Assembly (NCBI GenBank): GCA_024305405.1 | Contig: JAKNDB010000104.1 | Coordinates: forward strand, 434,001-498,000 | Direction: 5' to 3' | Origin: Dirofilaria immitis | Taxonomy: Eukaryota > Nematoda > Chromadorea > Rhabditida > Onchocercidae | Length of the DNA: 64,000 nt | Shown: one piece after another, positions 13,628 through 27,900 of the stretch | How the letters are laid out: each line of letters starts with the position of its first letter | How positions within the stretch are numbered: the stretch's first letter is position 1 | Translations under genes and position numbers: made by a program | Notes under the pieces: generated by a model | What the model was told of the DNA's origin: nothing | The model's input: only the letters and a program-made list of their open reading frames with translations | Database searches by the model: none

Positions 13628-14312
13628 ATATGTATACGTATATAAAATAAATTCTGCATAAATGTGTCGATTAATTGATCTTTTATTGCAAAATATGGAA
13701 ATGAGTGAGCAATAAGTAGTTTTATGTTCATTGGTCACATAGTTGGAATATCGGAAAATAGAGCTGGAGCAGAAGATAAAGAAACTGTTTCGGGAACCTG
13801 TGAATATCAATGTGAAAAAGTTATTATTAAACACAAGACGAGTATCGCACGATGAATACAGAAGGGTTGGTGCAAAAGGAGTGGAGTTGGGGAGGGATGT
13901 GTCGTTGCATACCGGTTGAAGTTTAGTGATCTGACGAGAGGTGAATTTCAAAGTTTTGGAAAAAGGTTTGAGTTTACCGGGCAGAGAATGATGATGTGAT
14001 GTTGGGATTCTCCAAGAAATTAGGTAACGAGAATGAGGGAAGGTAGGGTGATAAAAGTTATAGGATATAAAATTGAAGGGTTAAGAGAAAGTAAGGGATC
14101 AGATAAAATAATGGGTTTATTTTTTGATGTTCTTCTAGGGCTTGGAAAGGGAACCGTCCGATACGAATACTTGAAATTCGGGAAGAATGGAATATTTAGG
14201 CATTCAGGCGCCCTTAATTTCTGCAAATCTTCTAGAGAAAAACAAAGATGATGTGCATAATTTGTGTGGATTTTTAAAAAGACAACTATAAATAAAGCAG
14301 TTCTATTCTAAA
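9118..14312. other. Long intergenic stretch / 3' UTR of GW182
   Basis: About 5.2 kb of AT-rich sequence without a recognisable exon on either strand. The first part is probably the 3' UTR of GW182; family members elsewhere have long 3' UTRs. A TA microsatellite sits at about 13591-13619. Between about 13,750 and 14,260 the + strand is noticeably purine-rich. The long minus-strand frame over 13460-13951 has repeated Tyr/Ile from the microsatellite and no family features. Confidence 0.6.
13591..13619. repeat. TA dinucleotide microsatellite
   Basis: An uninterrupted run of TA units of about 28 bases, followed by ATGTATG/ATGTATACG variants up to about 13640. Confidence 0.9.
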
Positions 14313-17300
14313 ATGGATGCTGATGGTATGGATGATTTCTCTGACACTCTTGTCATTACTCCGTTGTAGGTTTTTATTTATCTTGCCTATTTCAAATATT
14401 TTATGGAGTGCTTATTTTGAACTAAATGGTCCTTTTTTTTTCAGTGATTTTGTGCTACTTGATTTAGTAATTCACCAAGTTAATTCTTGAGGTACTTTTG
14501 CATAAAACTAGAAGCAATCATTGTCGATATTATGAATATCATTAACTCAGCCATCAAAAGCATATTGCATCCAATATTCCATTGCTCTTTAACTTTAATA
14601 ACAGTATTTTTAAACATAACAACATTTTTAAACTTCTTTTTTATGTACTTCGTGATGCACTTTGTTTGCAGAGGATCTGGACAGGAAGTTGGCCGATCAT
14701 GTCATTATTTGACTTTCAAAGGAAAGAAAATACTGGTATGTTTTGTTCATCTTTTCTGAAATTATGGCTACTAGCAGTATTTATTTATAGATACATATTG
14801 AAATCATTCCGATGAAATTAGTAAAGATTATTCATTTCGTTTTTAGCTAGATTGTGGTATACATCCGGGTATGAGCGGTGTAGATGCACTTCCATTCGTG
14901 GATTTCGTAGATTGCGAAGAGCTCGACTTATTGCTAGTGACACATTTTCATCTGGATCACTGTGGTGCCTTACCATGGTTACTCGAAAAGACGGCATTCC
15001 GCGGTCGATGTTTTATGACACATGCAACGAAAGCTATTTATCGGATGTCGATTGGTGACTATCTGAAGGTCTCAAAGTACGGTGGTTCAAGTGATAATCG
15101 GATGCTTTATAACGAAGAGGACCTAGAAAAAGTATGGAAAAAGTTGAGGTCAGAATTATTCACTGTTAGATTTTGTTTGTATATCTAAAATTTTTTTCTT
15201 GATTTTTCGTTGAATCAAGTTAAAGAATAAGGATTCCCGCACTTTTTATGACTTAAACTAGAGGTTATTATTGTCAACTTTTTCCATTTATATTTGATTC
15301 TGTTTTATTTAAAAAATCTTGTATATATGAGGATCTAGTTTTTCGTTCAATCTATTTCAGTTATGTGCTAGTTATTGATCATTATTATCTTAGTGCCAAC
15401 AAGTACGATTTCATACTGTCTTCGTTTAGGTAATTGATTTTCACGAGCAGAAAGAGGTGAATGGTATCAAGTTCTGGTGTCATGTTGCGGGACATGTTCT
15501 GGGTGCCTGTATGTTCATGATCGAAATTGCTGGCATTAGAATATTGTACACGGGAGATTTTTCAAGACTTGAAGACCGTCATTTGTGTGCCGCTGAATTA
15601 CCTACCGTATCGCCGGATGTTTTGATCTGTGAATCAACTTATGGAACACAAATTCACGAGAGCCGCGATGAAAGAGAAAAAAGGTACAAATTTAGAAAAG
15701 TATATATCAAAATTTAAGTTTAGCATTGTAACCTTGGTTATTTATAATAGAATGTAGCTCTTTTAAAGTAATGTCTTTTCGAAATGATCTAAGAATTATA
15801 ATGAAAAATTCTAGTAATAGAGCAATATTTTGTAAATGGAGGTGCAGAGGGAAATAAAAGAAATGTAGATTCATTCATATAAAGAAAGGAAATGTTTAAA
15901 AATAATGGATGTAAAAGATTTGATGCAGGAATCTGCTTCCAATCATTTTACTCCGCACCACTGAACATTTTTTAGATTTACAAGCATTGTTCATGAAATT
16001 GTTGGACGAGGTGGGCGCTGTCTTATTCCTGCGTTTGCTCTTGGACGAGCTCAAGAGTTACTGCTTATTTTAGATGAATATTGGGAAGCTCATCCTGAAT
16101 TGCAAGATATTCCAGTATATTGTTAGTTCAGAAATATTCCTTTTAATTAAAAAAACTTCGAATTCAAGACCATATAAGTTATATTGATGATGATTATATT
16201 GATGCATTAGTGTAGTTAAGCAAGTATTGTGCAACTTACTGCTAGATAATAGAATTCTGCATAACTTTGATATTATTAATATATGTATCTTTTGTTATTG
16301 ATTTAATTATACTAAGTTTTATGACTTTCAGGAAAAGTAAAAATAACACATTAAGTAAAAAAGTTAGATAGTAAAGTTTTTTGTAATTACTGATCCTATA
16401 AAAGTGTGGAATTATGATAAGCAAAATAAGCTTTTTTGTAGTGTTAATGAAACCGTTATCTTTGGGCTTAAATCTATAATAGGAGGGGATTTTTTTTTAA
16501 TGAAATATACTTTTATCACTCTGTCACTGTAATTCAGTTATTTTTATTGTGATACGTAATGTTTTTTCTAGCAGTGCTTATTTTGAACTTAATTCTAGTG
16601 TTTAACTATGAAAAAATTACTTTTAGATGCTAGTTCTCTAGCGAAAAATGTATGGCTGTATACCAAACATTTGTAAGTGGGATGAATAGTCGTATACAGA
16701 AACAAATAGCACTGAATAATCCATTCGTTTTTAAACATGTTTCCAATTTGAAGGTACGATTTTTTATATTAAATAATTATTTTCTTACTATGTACCTCAA
16801 TGAAGTTCATTTATTCAGAGAGCTTCTATGATTGCTTTATTTACAATCGTGGATATGAAAAACTTTGTCATAATCTGAAATGAACAGCATGGTGAACTAT
16901 GATTTGAAGTTTAATATTTTAAAATATCTTAGTTTTGCTATCGAAATTTGTCATTTATTTGCTCATCGAAATTTCAAGATCTCATTCATAAAAAGCTTTT
17001 AAAAATTGGTTCTATTTGCAGAGTATCGATCATTTTGAAGACGTGGGTCCATGTGTTGTGCTTGCGTCGCCAGGTATGTTGCAAAATGGTCTGAGTAGAG
17101 AACTTTTTGAGAACTGGTGCACAGATTCTAAAAATGGTTGCATCATAGCTGGTTACTGTGTCGAAGGAACTCTTGCTAAGGTTTACTTATATATATTATA
17201 TCGACAAATACTGAGTTTAATATATTATTCGTTGGGCCTGTCGTTCTCTTTTCGTACTTCAACTGTTTTTACTCCGCATTTGAACTGTAACTCCTGTTGT

Positions 17301-20300
17301 CTCTATTTTATAATCCATTCTTTGTTTTATATTTTTGTTCTATTGTCATATGCTATAAGTTTTGTAAAAGTATGACTGCAACTATATGCTTAGCAAAATT
17401 CTAAAACCAATTTAGACATCAGCTGGAATCTAATATAATGGAACTCGAATGACTGAATCATTTTTGTCTAGATGTGGCTATTCTAAGCCTCGATTACTTA
17501 ACCTTGAAACATTCGAAATTACCAAAATCATTATAGAATGTTGAAATTGAAGCATTTCATCTTTAAAGTAATTAGTTGCTAAACGATAGAAATTCGTATT
17601 TATATCATGCTTCTATTAGTTATAGTAAGTCTCTGCATACCTCTCTTAATTTAAATAAGTAGCAAATGTATTCTTATTTGTTTTTTTTCAATTAAAATTT
17701 TGTGCTAAATGTAACTCATTTGCAGCATATTTTATCGGAGCCAGAGGAAATTGTCGCAATGAATGGACAAAAACTGGCTATGCGATTGCAAGTAATTTCT
17801 GTTTTATGATTTATCAAATGTCTTTTGAAAAAGAATATCGTTTCTTGGTCTTTTTAATTGCAATAAATCCAGTGATTTTTGTTATTTTTATTAAATGACT
17901 TTTTGAAAAAGAATATTGTTCCTAGACTTTTAAAATGCAATAAATTCAATGATTTTTATTATTTTTAAAGTACTCAAATATCAGCAGACTGATCATACAG
18001 AAATGATTTTTATAAATTACATTTAGCTTTCTTCTTGTTGCTAAAAGTTGGAAATCAGATACAATGCTGTAAGGATCTTTATAGCGTAGTAAATGGAATG
18101 CTAGAATAAGAGAAAAATATTCTTTTTGCTTGAGAATTTTAAGATCTGCTTTTCTGATTTTAAACACTTTTTTTTTTGAGAAAAATCTAATAAACTATGA
18201 TTCCTATATTAATTATATTAATCAGGTCGCTTATATCAGTTTCTCGGCACACACAGATTATACCCAAACATCGGATTTTATTCGTGCTCTTCGTCCGCCA
18301 CATCTTGTACTGGTACATGGAGAAATGAATGAAATGAATCGTTTAAAAGCAGCAATTATTAGGCAGTATGAAGATGAATCCGATTTTCATATTGAGGTAT
18401 GCTTTAGTAATTCTCTTTTGATTGATATTATAAAATCTTATGACCAGAAGACTCGTGTGCTTTCAGTGCTTGCAATCTTAAGGAAAACATTATTAACTTG
18501 ACTAAAGGCAGTATTTGGAGTACTGGTTATAAATTACGAAACTTCTCTGTAAATATTACTTTCAAAATAACATACGAGTTAAAACATACGACATGTATAT
18601 TTTTCACTCCATTAAAGTTATTATTTAAATGATGATTATTTAACGCAAAATGTTGTGAGGACTTTCTCTTTGATCGAGATCTTGAATTTACTTTTATTAT
18701 ATAAATTCCAACAAACTATTGCAGGTATATAATCCTCGAAATACTGAATCAGTCGAACTGCATTTTAGGGGAGAAAAAACTGCCAAGGTACATCTTTCTT
18801 AAATTCATTTTCCAAAATGTAATATTTTTTCAAATATAGTATTAATATATTTTAATCAATTCATATACAAAATATTTTTATTACTGAAAATTTGTCCAGT
18901 ATAACTAGATTTTTTGGTTTATTAGCCAAATTTTGAATTTTATCTCATATTTTTATTATCTCAGGCATAATAAATGCTTATATTAAAAATTATATCTAAT
19001 GAATTCAGAACAACGTTTTTCAATTAAATTAAAGGTTGTTGGAAAAATGGCAATGGCAGCACCAGGAGATGGACAAATTTTGAGCGGTGTCTTGATTCGA
19101 CGGAATTTTAATTATCACTTGATGCATGCCGATGATCTTAGCGGTATGTTTTAGTTTTATTTCCTCCGTCGTTTTCCGGAAATTTACTCGTGAGAGTCAA
19201 GATTCGGAATCATGCCTAAAGCAAATGTAAAATGAAAATGTTGATAAGCTACATTCTGTTGGGTTTTTTATCCGAATTTCTGAAATCGATTTAACATTAA
19301 CAAATTGGAAAATTAAATTAAATTAGATTACTATTTCTTCTCCAATTGTTATCTTATTTGTTTCAAATAATGAAACTTTCTTTTTACATAATGGTAACCC
19401 AAGTATTTCTAGTGTAGTAAATATGCTGCATTTTTATGGATAGAAATGCTTTAGCTTTCTTGTGCTAGATCTTTTAAATTTATAGCATATACTGATTTAT
19501 CAAATAGTATTTTGACGCAACGAGAGAGTGTGTTCTATAATGGCACGATTACGTTACTGCTTCATAATTTACAACAAGTGGCTGGCGATGTGAGCTTTGA
19601 AGAAATCGATTCCAAAGATACCTCTGATCCTACTCATTCCATCAAATTATTTGATGTTAGTATATTTTATTGAATAATAGAAATTTCTTTTCAAACTTGC
19701 TAAATTATGCATTCATCACGAACACTGTGGAATTTACGCATCTTCAAATAAGGATATGAAAATCTCTATAAAAACGACATCCTATTAAATTTAGCTTCAG
19801 ATTTTCATAGTCCTCTTTGGTTGATATGAGAGATAACCAGGAAGCCAAATTATTGATAATTATTAAGAGAGATGCAAAATTTTTATAAGTATCTCAAATT
19901 TTTTACTATATTGTGCAGTAATGAGAATGTTCATGTTTCGACAGGAACGGATCCATGTGTTAGTTTATTATTCGCAACATGTGGCTATTATTGAGTGGAC
20001 ATCGAACCCGGTAAGCGATATGTTTGCTGATGCAACTTTGGCCGCAATTTTGCACGCTCAGACAAATCCAGTGCCTGACAAAAGTAGGTTTATGAATATG
20101 CTAATGCTTTTGCTGGTAAAATCAACCTTGTATTTCGAGCTTTCTCCTTTGTTAACATTGTTACCTATAGCGATGGTTTGCTATATATGACAAAAAGTCG
20201 ATTAATGAAGCCTAGAATTGCATGGATTTATTATCATTTTTGCACGTCACTTTTGTGTGATCAAAGTTTATTTAATGTGGTTGTTTCAAGGCAATGACAT

Positions 20301-20727
20301 AATTGTGGTAGTTGAATTCAGTTTATATTCTATTTTTTTGCTCCAGTTGATATTGATATTTGATCATGGGAGCCATTGTCCTTCGCAAGTCTTATGAATA
20401 GAACCTAGCAACATATTGGTCTCATTTCTGCTTTTTTCTTGATTGCGTTTTATATAGAAAGATAACCAGAATTTCCGCTTCATTTTGTTATTTTTCTTAT
20501 TTGCACATTTTAGACCTTGCAAAGTGGAATGTAAACCCAATGAAATGGAATGTTTGATGAAAACATTGGGTGAACTTTGTGGGGATAAAGCAATTATCCG
20601 AAAAACTGGTAATGCAATTGAATTGGAAGTAGATGGAAAAGAAGCTAGAATAGATTTGGACACGATGCATATTATATGTACCGATCAATTGTTACATCAT
20701 TTGATCTCTTCTGTGTGCCAAAAATGA
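14313..20727 (+). CDS. cpsf-3: CPSF3 (CPSF73), pre-mRNA 3'-end processing endonuclease
   Basis: Zinc-dependent metallo-beta-lactamase/beta-CASP nuclease that cuts pre-mRNA at the poly(A) site within the nuclear CPSF complex. Exons: 14313-14365, 14672-14735, 14847-15148, 15430-15683, 15976-16121, 16627-16753, 17022-17180, 17726-17791, 18226-18396, 18725-18787, 19035-19143, 19486-19655, 19945-20087, 20514-20727. Visible: [10 protein letters not shown] at the N-terminus, the metal-binding HFHLDH (about residues 72-77), GHVLGA, YTGDFSR, beta-CASP segments ([21 protein letters not shown]), SFSAHTDY and LVHGEMNEM, then the C-terminal CPSF73 domain. Phases close to 680 residues (human about 684) only if one base is added at the exon 3/4 junction and one in the A5 run at 16644-16648; both look like assembly errors. 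A probable trans-splice AG lies at 14300, 12 bases before the ATG. Confidence 0.95.
17818..17971. repeat. 77-base tandem duplication in CPSF3 intron 8
   Basis: Two adjacent diverged copies, about 17818-17894 and 17895-17971. They share TTTTGAAAAAGAATAT near the start and GCAATAAAT…GTGATTTTTGTTATTTTT / CAATGATTTTTATTATTTTT near the end. Confidence 0.75.
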
Positions 20728-23700
20728 TGAATTCCCTTTGCCGGTTTGCATTTCAACAGTCGCGAAATAATCATTCTTTGAAAGGATTTCTATTTTTTCA
20801 TGATAAATTAATGGAAACAGTGTCTGGAAAGAAAAGAGAAAGAAATCTATAGTTTTCCAGACTGCACTGAGCGATTGTTATTGGTAGTTATTGTTGAGCA
20901 TAAAGAATTTTTATTGAAATTGTTCACTTATGTTGTATCTTGTTCAAATAAAATTTGTTTAATTTTAAAAGTCACAAAGATCATAAAATTATCAAAGCTA
21001 TATGATGCAAATCAAATTTGACACAATTGTACATTGCATGTCGCTGTGATCTTATGTTTAATGGAAAAACAGCTGGCTGACTTTGTTGGGCACCCTGAAT
21101 CATCGGCTATTTAAAATGTCGAATTTGAACCACCTGTTAAGTTGTAGTGACGGTTCGTTGATTTTTATTCCTAATTCTAAATGCTTTCATGCTTCAAATG
21201 CTTTTATCAGACACTGGTTTTAAGAATAATAATTTATCTTTTTCTTACACTATAAAAATATAATTCCATTAGACCTAATTTCAAGAATGAAAATGCACAC
21301 AAGTGACTGAATAATCTGAAGGTCTGTGTTGATGGTGGTGACGATTCCCTTTGCAATTTTTAAATTGCTGGAAGATTCTCACGACCAATTCAGGTGGAGT
21401 TCCATGTTATCAATATTTAAATGAACAGAGTTGCTCACTGATTGTTGTCAAAGATAATTTCGGTATTTGCTGTTTTCTTTACAGTTTTCATCGCCAGAGC
21501 TAACTATTAGTTTGATTTGTTTTTTTAAACACATAAATGATTCAGAGATAAAATTTGTGATTGCAGTCGATATTTCATTACTGATAATTTCTTCTCACAT
21601 TTTTCTAATTGAAAAATTGAGTTGATGCTCTTATCATTGTCATTATCATTACCATAATTAATCATTGTATAGTATGAGGTCATTTTTTATTCTAAATGTT
21701 ATCGTATGGTTTAAACTATTTTTCCATCGACACATGAAAATCATCTTGCTATTATTAAAAATACTAAAAAAATACATTCATTTACTTCGTAACTTCTGAA
21801 CTCATACAATGCAATACTTCTCATGGTATTATGTTTTGATTTTTGGAAGGAAGAAATATTCAAATTTGACATAGTAAGAGATTTGATATAAGAAATTTCT
21901 GATCATGATTTTATCACTTAATGGGATAGATGTTGTCAGTGAGTATGTCAATGGTCAATGGTTAAAACCCTTTTCTGTTTGATAAGATTTTGTAAATATT
22001 TGCATTCTGGGAGAGTTTATGCAAAATAAATTCATTCTTAGGATGAAGAAATGGTGATGGAAAATGAAGAGACCATCTTCTTTGAAGTCAATTATTTCGA
22101 AATGAATATATTTTGAATCCATCAAAAAGAATCTATAGTAGGTAAATCAGGGTGGATTCAGAGCCAATAATCGATCTAATCTCTCAAGTTTATATTATTT
22201 GTTACGATTAAAAGGCCAATTATCTTACATGATATTTCAAATTTTTTATTAATTTATTAAAAGAATTTGAATTTCAATAGTTTATAATCACTTGGAAAAG
22301 TATTTAAAAAAAACTTGTCATGAATATTTTTCTTCATTCTTCTTGCTTTTTTCTTTCCGGACAAAATTATCTTCGGTAGAATGGAAAGAAGAAATTTATT
22401 TTTATGCTAAAATTATCCATTAATAGTTATGTGGGCACTTCTTTCTGCTAGAATTTTCCTTTATGAAGGAATAGAGCATTTGGTTGCGTAACGAAATATG
22501 TCGCGATAAGCTTTATTCGCAACAACTGCGACGCAGAATATAAAGGATAGTATAATTGAAATGTAACAAGAAATAAAAATATCTTTGGTAGTAAGAATTA
22601 TTTGAAAGAAATAACATTTTCAAGCCTAGTTAATTTCAAGTTTTATATTTTTATATCTTCTCCGAACTTATATATGAAATCTCAGGTCTCATATATCTCA
22701 TACTTTTTAACGTTACGTATCTCATATCTTCTTGGATCTTACGTATGCAAGTATTTTCTCTGGTGTTACCTAACTCAAACCTTTTAGAGCAGTTTGCAAG
22801 TTTAAAAAGCGAAAACATATGTCTCAAATAAGTAATATGTTTATATTATACTCTATACGAGACACTTGTCTTGATTACATCCATTATTTTTTATTTATGA
22901 CAAAATAATGAACATTCGATCAACTACCACAAAAATGGAATGATATAGTAATATGGTGAAAGTAATAGGATGAGAGATGGCTTACAGAATAATGGATAAC
23001 ATTTTGGTAACATTCATCCAGTGTCTGTCATATGCGATCTTCTGAAATATAAGCAAAGTAATCTATAGAGGAAGATATTTACAGTATAAAAAATTTTAAT
23101 CAGTAATACTTGAAATAGGCTGCATTCTCATTTTCAGTAATATTCACTCTAGACAAATTGATACGGAAATTTTCTCTGTAGTGTTATTATTTTCTTATCA
23201 ATTATTTGATTATCAAACAACAAATATTTGTTGAAACGATGAAAAATGAATACATTCATGCATTAATATTCTTATAAACAATGATAAAAAATGATAGCCT
23301 AGAAATAGTTCAATTGACATTACTATCTAGATAAAATAACGATATCTGATTATATTGATCAAGTAAGCGATCAATTCCGATTATCCGGTTTGGACAGATA
23401 AGCTCATCCTTTCACTCCCACGTCTTCCTATGCGATAGAAACGCGAATAATGAAAAGCAATGGTAGTATCATAAAACATAAAATTTTCACACAGGCGCTA
23501 TCAATTTCAGGTTTGTAAAGTTCGATTCCTGTTATGTTGATGGTATGAAATTGTGCTAGTGGTCGAGAAATTTTATTTATGAATGGGATGTTTTGTGTCG
23601 TAACATGTGATGTACTTTTGAGGTTAGCATTGACTGCTTTTGATATGGCCAGATATTTATTATATCATTGAATATATTTCAGTGGTATTAAGTCATAAAT

Positions 23701-24945
23701 ATGCTGACTTTTTGCCTCTTATAGTTGCACAGCTATGACGTACATACTAATGTGACACGTGGCAGATAAGTGTTAGCTTTATTTACTCATTCATATTTTT
23801 CTATTAACTTGTCACTGATTGGAAGCATTTGCTATTTCAACATTTGGTCTCTCTATCTTCCTAATCAGCTAGCCGTTGTTTAGTATTCATATTAATTTCA
23901 ATCGAGAATGACTTGAATTGATCTTACTTTCTATATCTTTTGTTATATTTATATTGATTGGAAAAGGAAGAAATATTATCGGAATGCTCAGGAATATATT
24001 TAAATTGATAGAGGAGAGTTTGTTCTATTTCATTATCCACTTGCTATGTCAGCCTCCATGTCATTTAAAGTGAATGTAATACGATATGATTTGGTCTCTA
24101 CAGTAGATGGTTTCAGTTAAACAAACTCGACAAAGTGTTACGCTGGCCAGCTGATTACAATGAGCCGATCAGGAAAAAGTCGACTTCTCTGTCCGAATTG
24201 ATTGCATATTTTTGACGAGAAATCAGTTTTGGTATAGTTTTTATTACTGATTTAAGTTTTTACTACTGATGTGTTGCAAATTGTATGCATTTGTTAGCAT
24301 ATTTTTACTAATTATTATTTCAGTAATTAGTATTAAAGGAGAATGTACGGTAATTACCGGTTAGACTCTATAAATCTAAACAAGAATCGTAAGAAATCAA
24401 TAGATTATTTTTGAAATATCACTTGTTTATAGAGTTTTCATGATGTTTTCTTCACACTCTAGGAATAACAACCTCACTTATATGACTCTTTTATAATTTT
24501 TAAATAACTTCTTTTAAAGCATATAAGAGAAATTTTATCCTCAATTTGTTTTTATATATGTGTGAAAAAATCAAATCTGAATTAAATTGTTACTCGAATG
24601 TGAAATCGCCATTATTCATAACAATTTATTTTCATGATGTTTCTAATCTTATTTCTTTCACTATATTATGAAATTACATTTTATTTGAATTCAAATATTT
24701 GTTTTTAACTTTAATGATTAAATGCATAGAATTAAAAGATAGTGGGACCTATTAAAAAATATCAAAATGTGGCCAAAATATGCTGCTAATATAAATTGAG
24801 TATTAACTAATTACTAAATATTAAAGATGCTAAGAAATATTTGTAAGTTAAGATGCCATGTTGTTGTTTTTGGGTTACAACTTATTATGTATTATTTTAT
24901 CATATGTAACACATATCATTGTACCATTCTATAGATTGACTAGTA
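20728..24945. other. Intergenic region CPSF3 to GALNT
   Basis: About 4.2 kb of AT-rich DNA. It contains the CPSF3 3' UTR and poly(A) signal near 20950. I see no further exon, tRNA or other RNA gene on either strand; a B-box-like GTTCGATTCC near 23520 has no tRNA fold around it. Confidence 0.6.
20947..20952 (+). terminator. Poly(A) signal AATAAA for CPSF3
   Basis: A canonical AATAAA about 220 bases after the CPSF3 stop codon, followed by a T-rich stretch. It is the first good signal downstream of the gene. Confidence 0.55.
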
Positions 24946-27900
24946 ATGGTGAGATGTCGAGCGAAATGGGCATTATTATTGCTGTTGCTTGCTTGGGTTA
25001 TAACTGTTGGCTATATCGCTTATCAGAACTATAATAATTCTTTATTGAATTCATTTGCACCAATCCCTGCTCCAGGTGTTTACACTGGTGCTGTTTTACG
25101 AGAGGTAATACATTTTAATTTAGTCGTAATCGTTTCTTCTTTATCTAACGTTATATTCTAACTGGAACGGGTTAAAATTTAATAGACTGATGTGAAATAG
25201 CAATTTTTAATATTTCACTGTCTTCCTAAAAAGGTTTGACTTAATTTTCTTTAACTATTTTCTGTCTCAAATGTTAGTTAAGAGGGTAAAAGCATTTCTA
25301 ATGGAAATCTCCAGTAATAAATGTGTGCTTTCTTCTGCTTCCTCTCATTAGTATGGAATGGTTACCGTATGATAAGTTATGTCTACTACTTTCTCCTGAA
25401 GGTCAAAATAATGTGCAGTTTTTTCTGGATCGACTAGAAAACAGTTTCTGTTCCTGAAGAGTAAAAAAATGTAATGTGGTCACTAGAACTTCTTTTTCTA
25501 GAAATTTCGGCAATCTTTTGAAAAAGTCAATGCTAATTTAAAAGAAATCAAGTGAAGAATGCTATTATTTACTCGAAACCGGAAAAACTTTGAGCTGGAA
25601 AGATTTTGACTATGAGGCTTTCTTGAGAAAAGGTGGTTTACAACCAGGTGAAGACAGGTAATTCTTTTTAGTTCTGTTCTGCTAAGTAGGTAACTGTGCG
25701 TTCTAAATTTTGTTTGCTTATCACGGTAAAACATGTTAAGTAACTGTTCGTCTAATCCTGATGGACTTGGCTGAAATTTCGGTAAGTCAGAACTTGATTT
25801 TGTAATATATGATGACAAAGGTATAAAATTCATCTAATACGTAGGTTCCATTATTTTATCGATTTGAAGGATAAATTGAGGACTTTTTCATATTATTTTA
25901 TTGCTGTGAGTACCATTGTTTCTTTGGCAATAGCAGCGTTTCGAATTTAGTGAGGAAAATTTTTATGAATATTTTATTATTCGCAGAAGAAAGAAATCTT
26001 TCATTAATATGAAATGAGCTCTAATGGCTACTTGTTTTTGAACTATATAATTTTCAGTTAAATGATCCTGGCATCGTTCATCGTTCATAGTTTTAGATAC
26101 GCTGCAAATAAATTTAATCAAGCCGCCAGTGATGCTACAAAATGGGACCGCGATATTATTGATTCTCGTGAAGCAAGGTAAAGTTCGAAATCCTTATTCG
26201 GTATTATTCGAAGTCATATATTCATTAATATTAATTTCTTGCTGAATTTTAGACATTGTGAAGTGCCACAAATTTAGATTCTGCTATTGATAGTTTTTAG
26301 GATCCATATTTAGACAATAAATTAGAGAAAAATTGGATTTTCTTTTTCATTCTTCATCTTGAAAATCCGCGAAAAAGCAAAATAAATGTGTAAATAGATG
26401 ATTTCTAAAATTTGTTTAGAAGTAACTTCTTTATTATTAGTGAATAGAAAGAAATATTTTAGTGGGGTCACGTCCATATTTTAGTTGTGGTACTTTATTG
26501 TATGACGTACAAACTCTGCCATCAACTTCAATTATAATAACGTACCATAATGAGGCACGATCGACATTATTGCGTACCGTAGTCAGTGCATTTCTTCGTT
26601 CGCCACCACAGTTACTTCACGAAATTATTCTTGTTGATGATTTTTCAGACGATAGTAAGTCTATTAATTCAAATAAGTTTTCAACAGATTAGAATTTCTG
26701 TATTTTTTTTAATTTTTCAGATATGAGAATGCAAATCTTGACAAACGATTTTGACAATAGGAGTCGCTAACCGAATAAACGTTATAAATTGTTGAATATT
26801 TGACATTATTAACTTTGTTCAAAATGATTCAATCGTAATACCAAAACGTTATGAGTCTTTGTGACTTCTGACGTAAATAACACAGATTGTTACTATCAAC
26901 TTTGGATTAAAATTGCAATTTTATGCAAAATTCTATTTTAGATTTCGATGGGCGGGGTATCTTTTAAATATATATATTTTGCAAACTTATTTTAGTTACA
27001 ATTGGAACAGATTTATTGCCAATAGAAAATGTTGTTGTTATAAGGAATACAAAACGTGAAGGTTTGTTCGAAATTTGAGGAATCTAAAAATTTAGCAGCC
27101 CAAGAATTTGTTTTAACATTTTAAGAGTTGTAACACCAAAAAACTGTTTCTAAAATTATTTATCAGAATGTCACTACTGTAAACTTTCTATCAGTTTTTT
27201 ATGAAAAAGTCACTATTGTAAACAATAGAAAATCAGAAATTTAGAAATTATTTCTGAAAATAAAAAGTTTTGAAAAAAGATTTTATTATTTTGAATTATA
27301 AGATTTGACATGTTTAAACTAAAATCTCAAATAGTACAAAATTAAAGGTGTATATTCAGATACCTTTTTTTTACCTATATGAAGTCAGTACCGTATTTGT
27401 CAATGCATTGAAGGTCTGATAAGGTCGCGTGTGAAGGGATCAGCAGTAGCGCGTGCTTCAGTGCTTACTTTCTTGGATAGTCATTGCGAATGCAATGTAA
27501 ACTGGTTGGAACCATTACTTGCGCGAGTTAAGGAAAATTATCGAGCTGTTGTTGCCCCCGTTATTGATGTTATTGACAGAGATACCTTCAAATATATCGC
27601 TGCTAGTGCTGATTTAAGAGGAGGTCTCATTTTTTTGGACTAGGTGTGTAGTTAATAATTTACTGTTGCATAAACGAAATGCATACAGAGTTCAAACTTT
27701 AAACTTTTTAACTGCCATACACTTCTGTTGTTAGGATTTGAATGGAATCTCGTTTTTAAATGGGAGTATTTGACTGGCAGATTACGAGATGAGCGGCATG
27801 CACGACCTACGGCACCGATAAAGTAAGTTCTTTAGGTTCTTATTCCTTAGATTCTTTAATTATACAATTAATTTTCCCGTCAAAATGATTTATCGAGGAA

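Noticed and set aside
13460..13951. 163-codon open frame on the minus strand
   Set aside because: It crosses a TA microsatellite (giving repeated Tyr/Ile), has no family features, no splice context and a biased composition; it is an accidental open frame.
14020..14251. Overlapping open frames on both strands just upstream of CPSF3
   Set aside because: They result from a purine-rich stretch with few stops. No protein similarity or start context is visible.
23440..23560. B-box-like GTTCGATTCC suggesting a tRNA gene
   Set aside because: The T-arm stem does not pair, and no acceptor stem or anticodon arm could be drawn at the proper spacing.
24120..24240. GC-richer patch before GALNT considered as a small nuclear RNA gene
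   Set aside because: No recognisable snRNA conserved element, Sm-site context or fold could be supported.
26462..26484. Alternative GALNT exon 4 start using the AG at 26461-26462
   Set aside because: It would put GSRPYFS in frame only with a phase that exon 3 cannot supply. The acceptor ending at 26484 gives the family spacing (REAS-C) with correct phase.
26721..26770. Possible extra GALNT exon after the TTTTTCAG at about 26720
   Set aside because: It reads into a stop within 17 codons and has no counterpart in GALNT2. Joining exon 4 directly to 26996 restores the conserved [14 protein letters not shown].
27172..27225. Repeated GTCACTA(C/T)TGTAAAC in a GALNT intron
   Set aside because: Only two 15-base copies about 38 bases apart. 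It is likely a small local duplication with no further structure.
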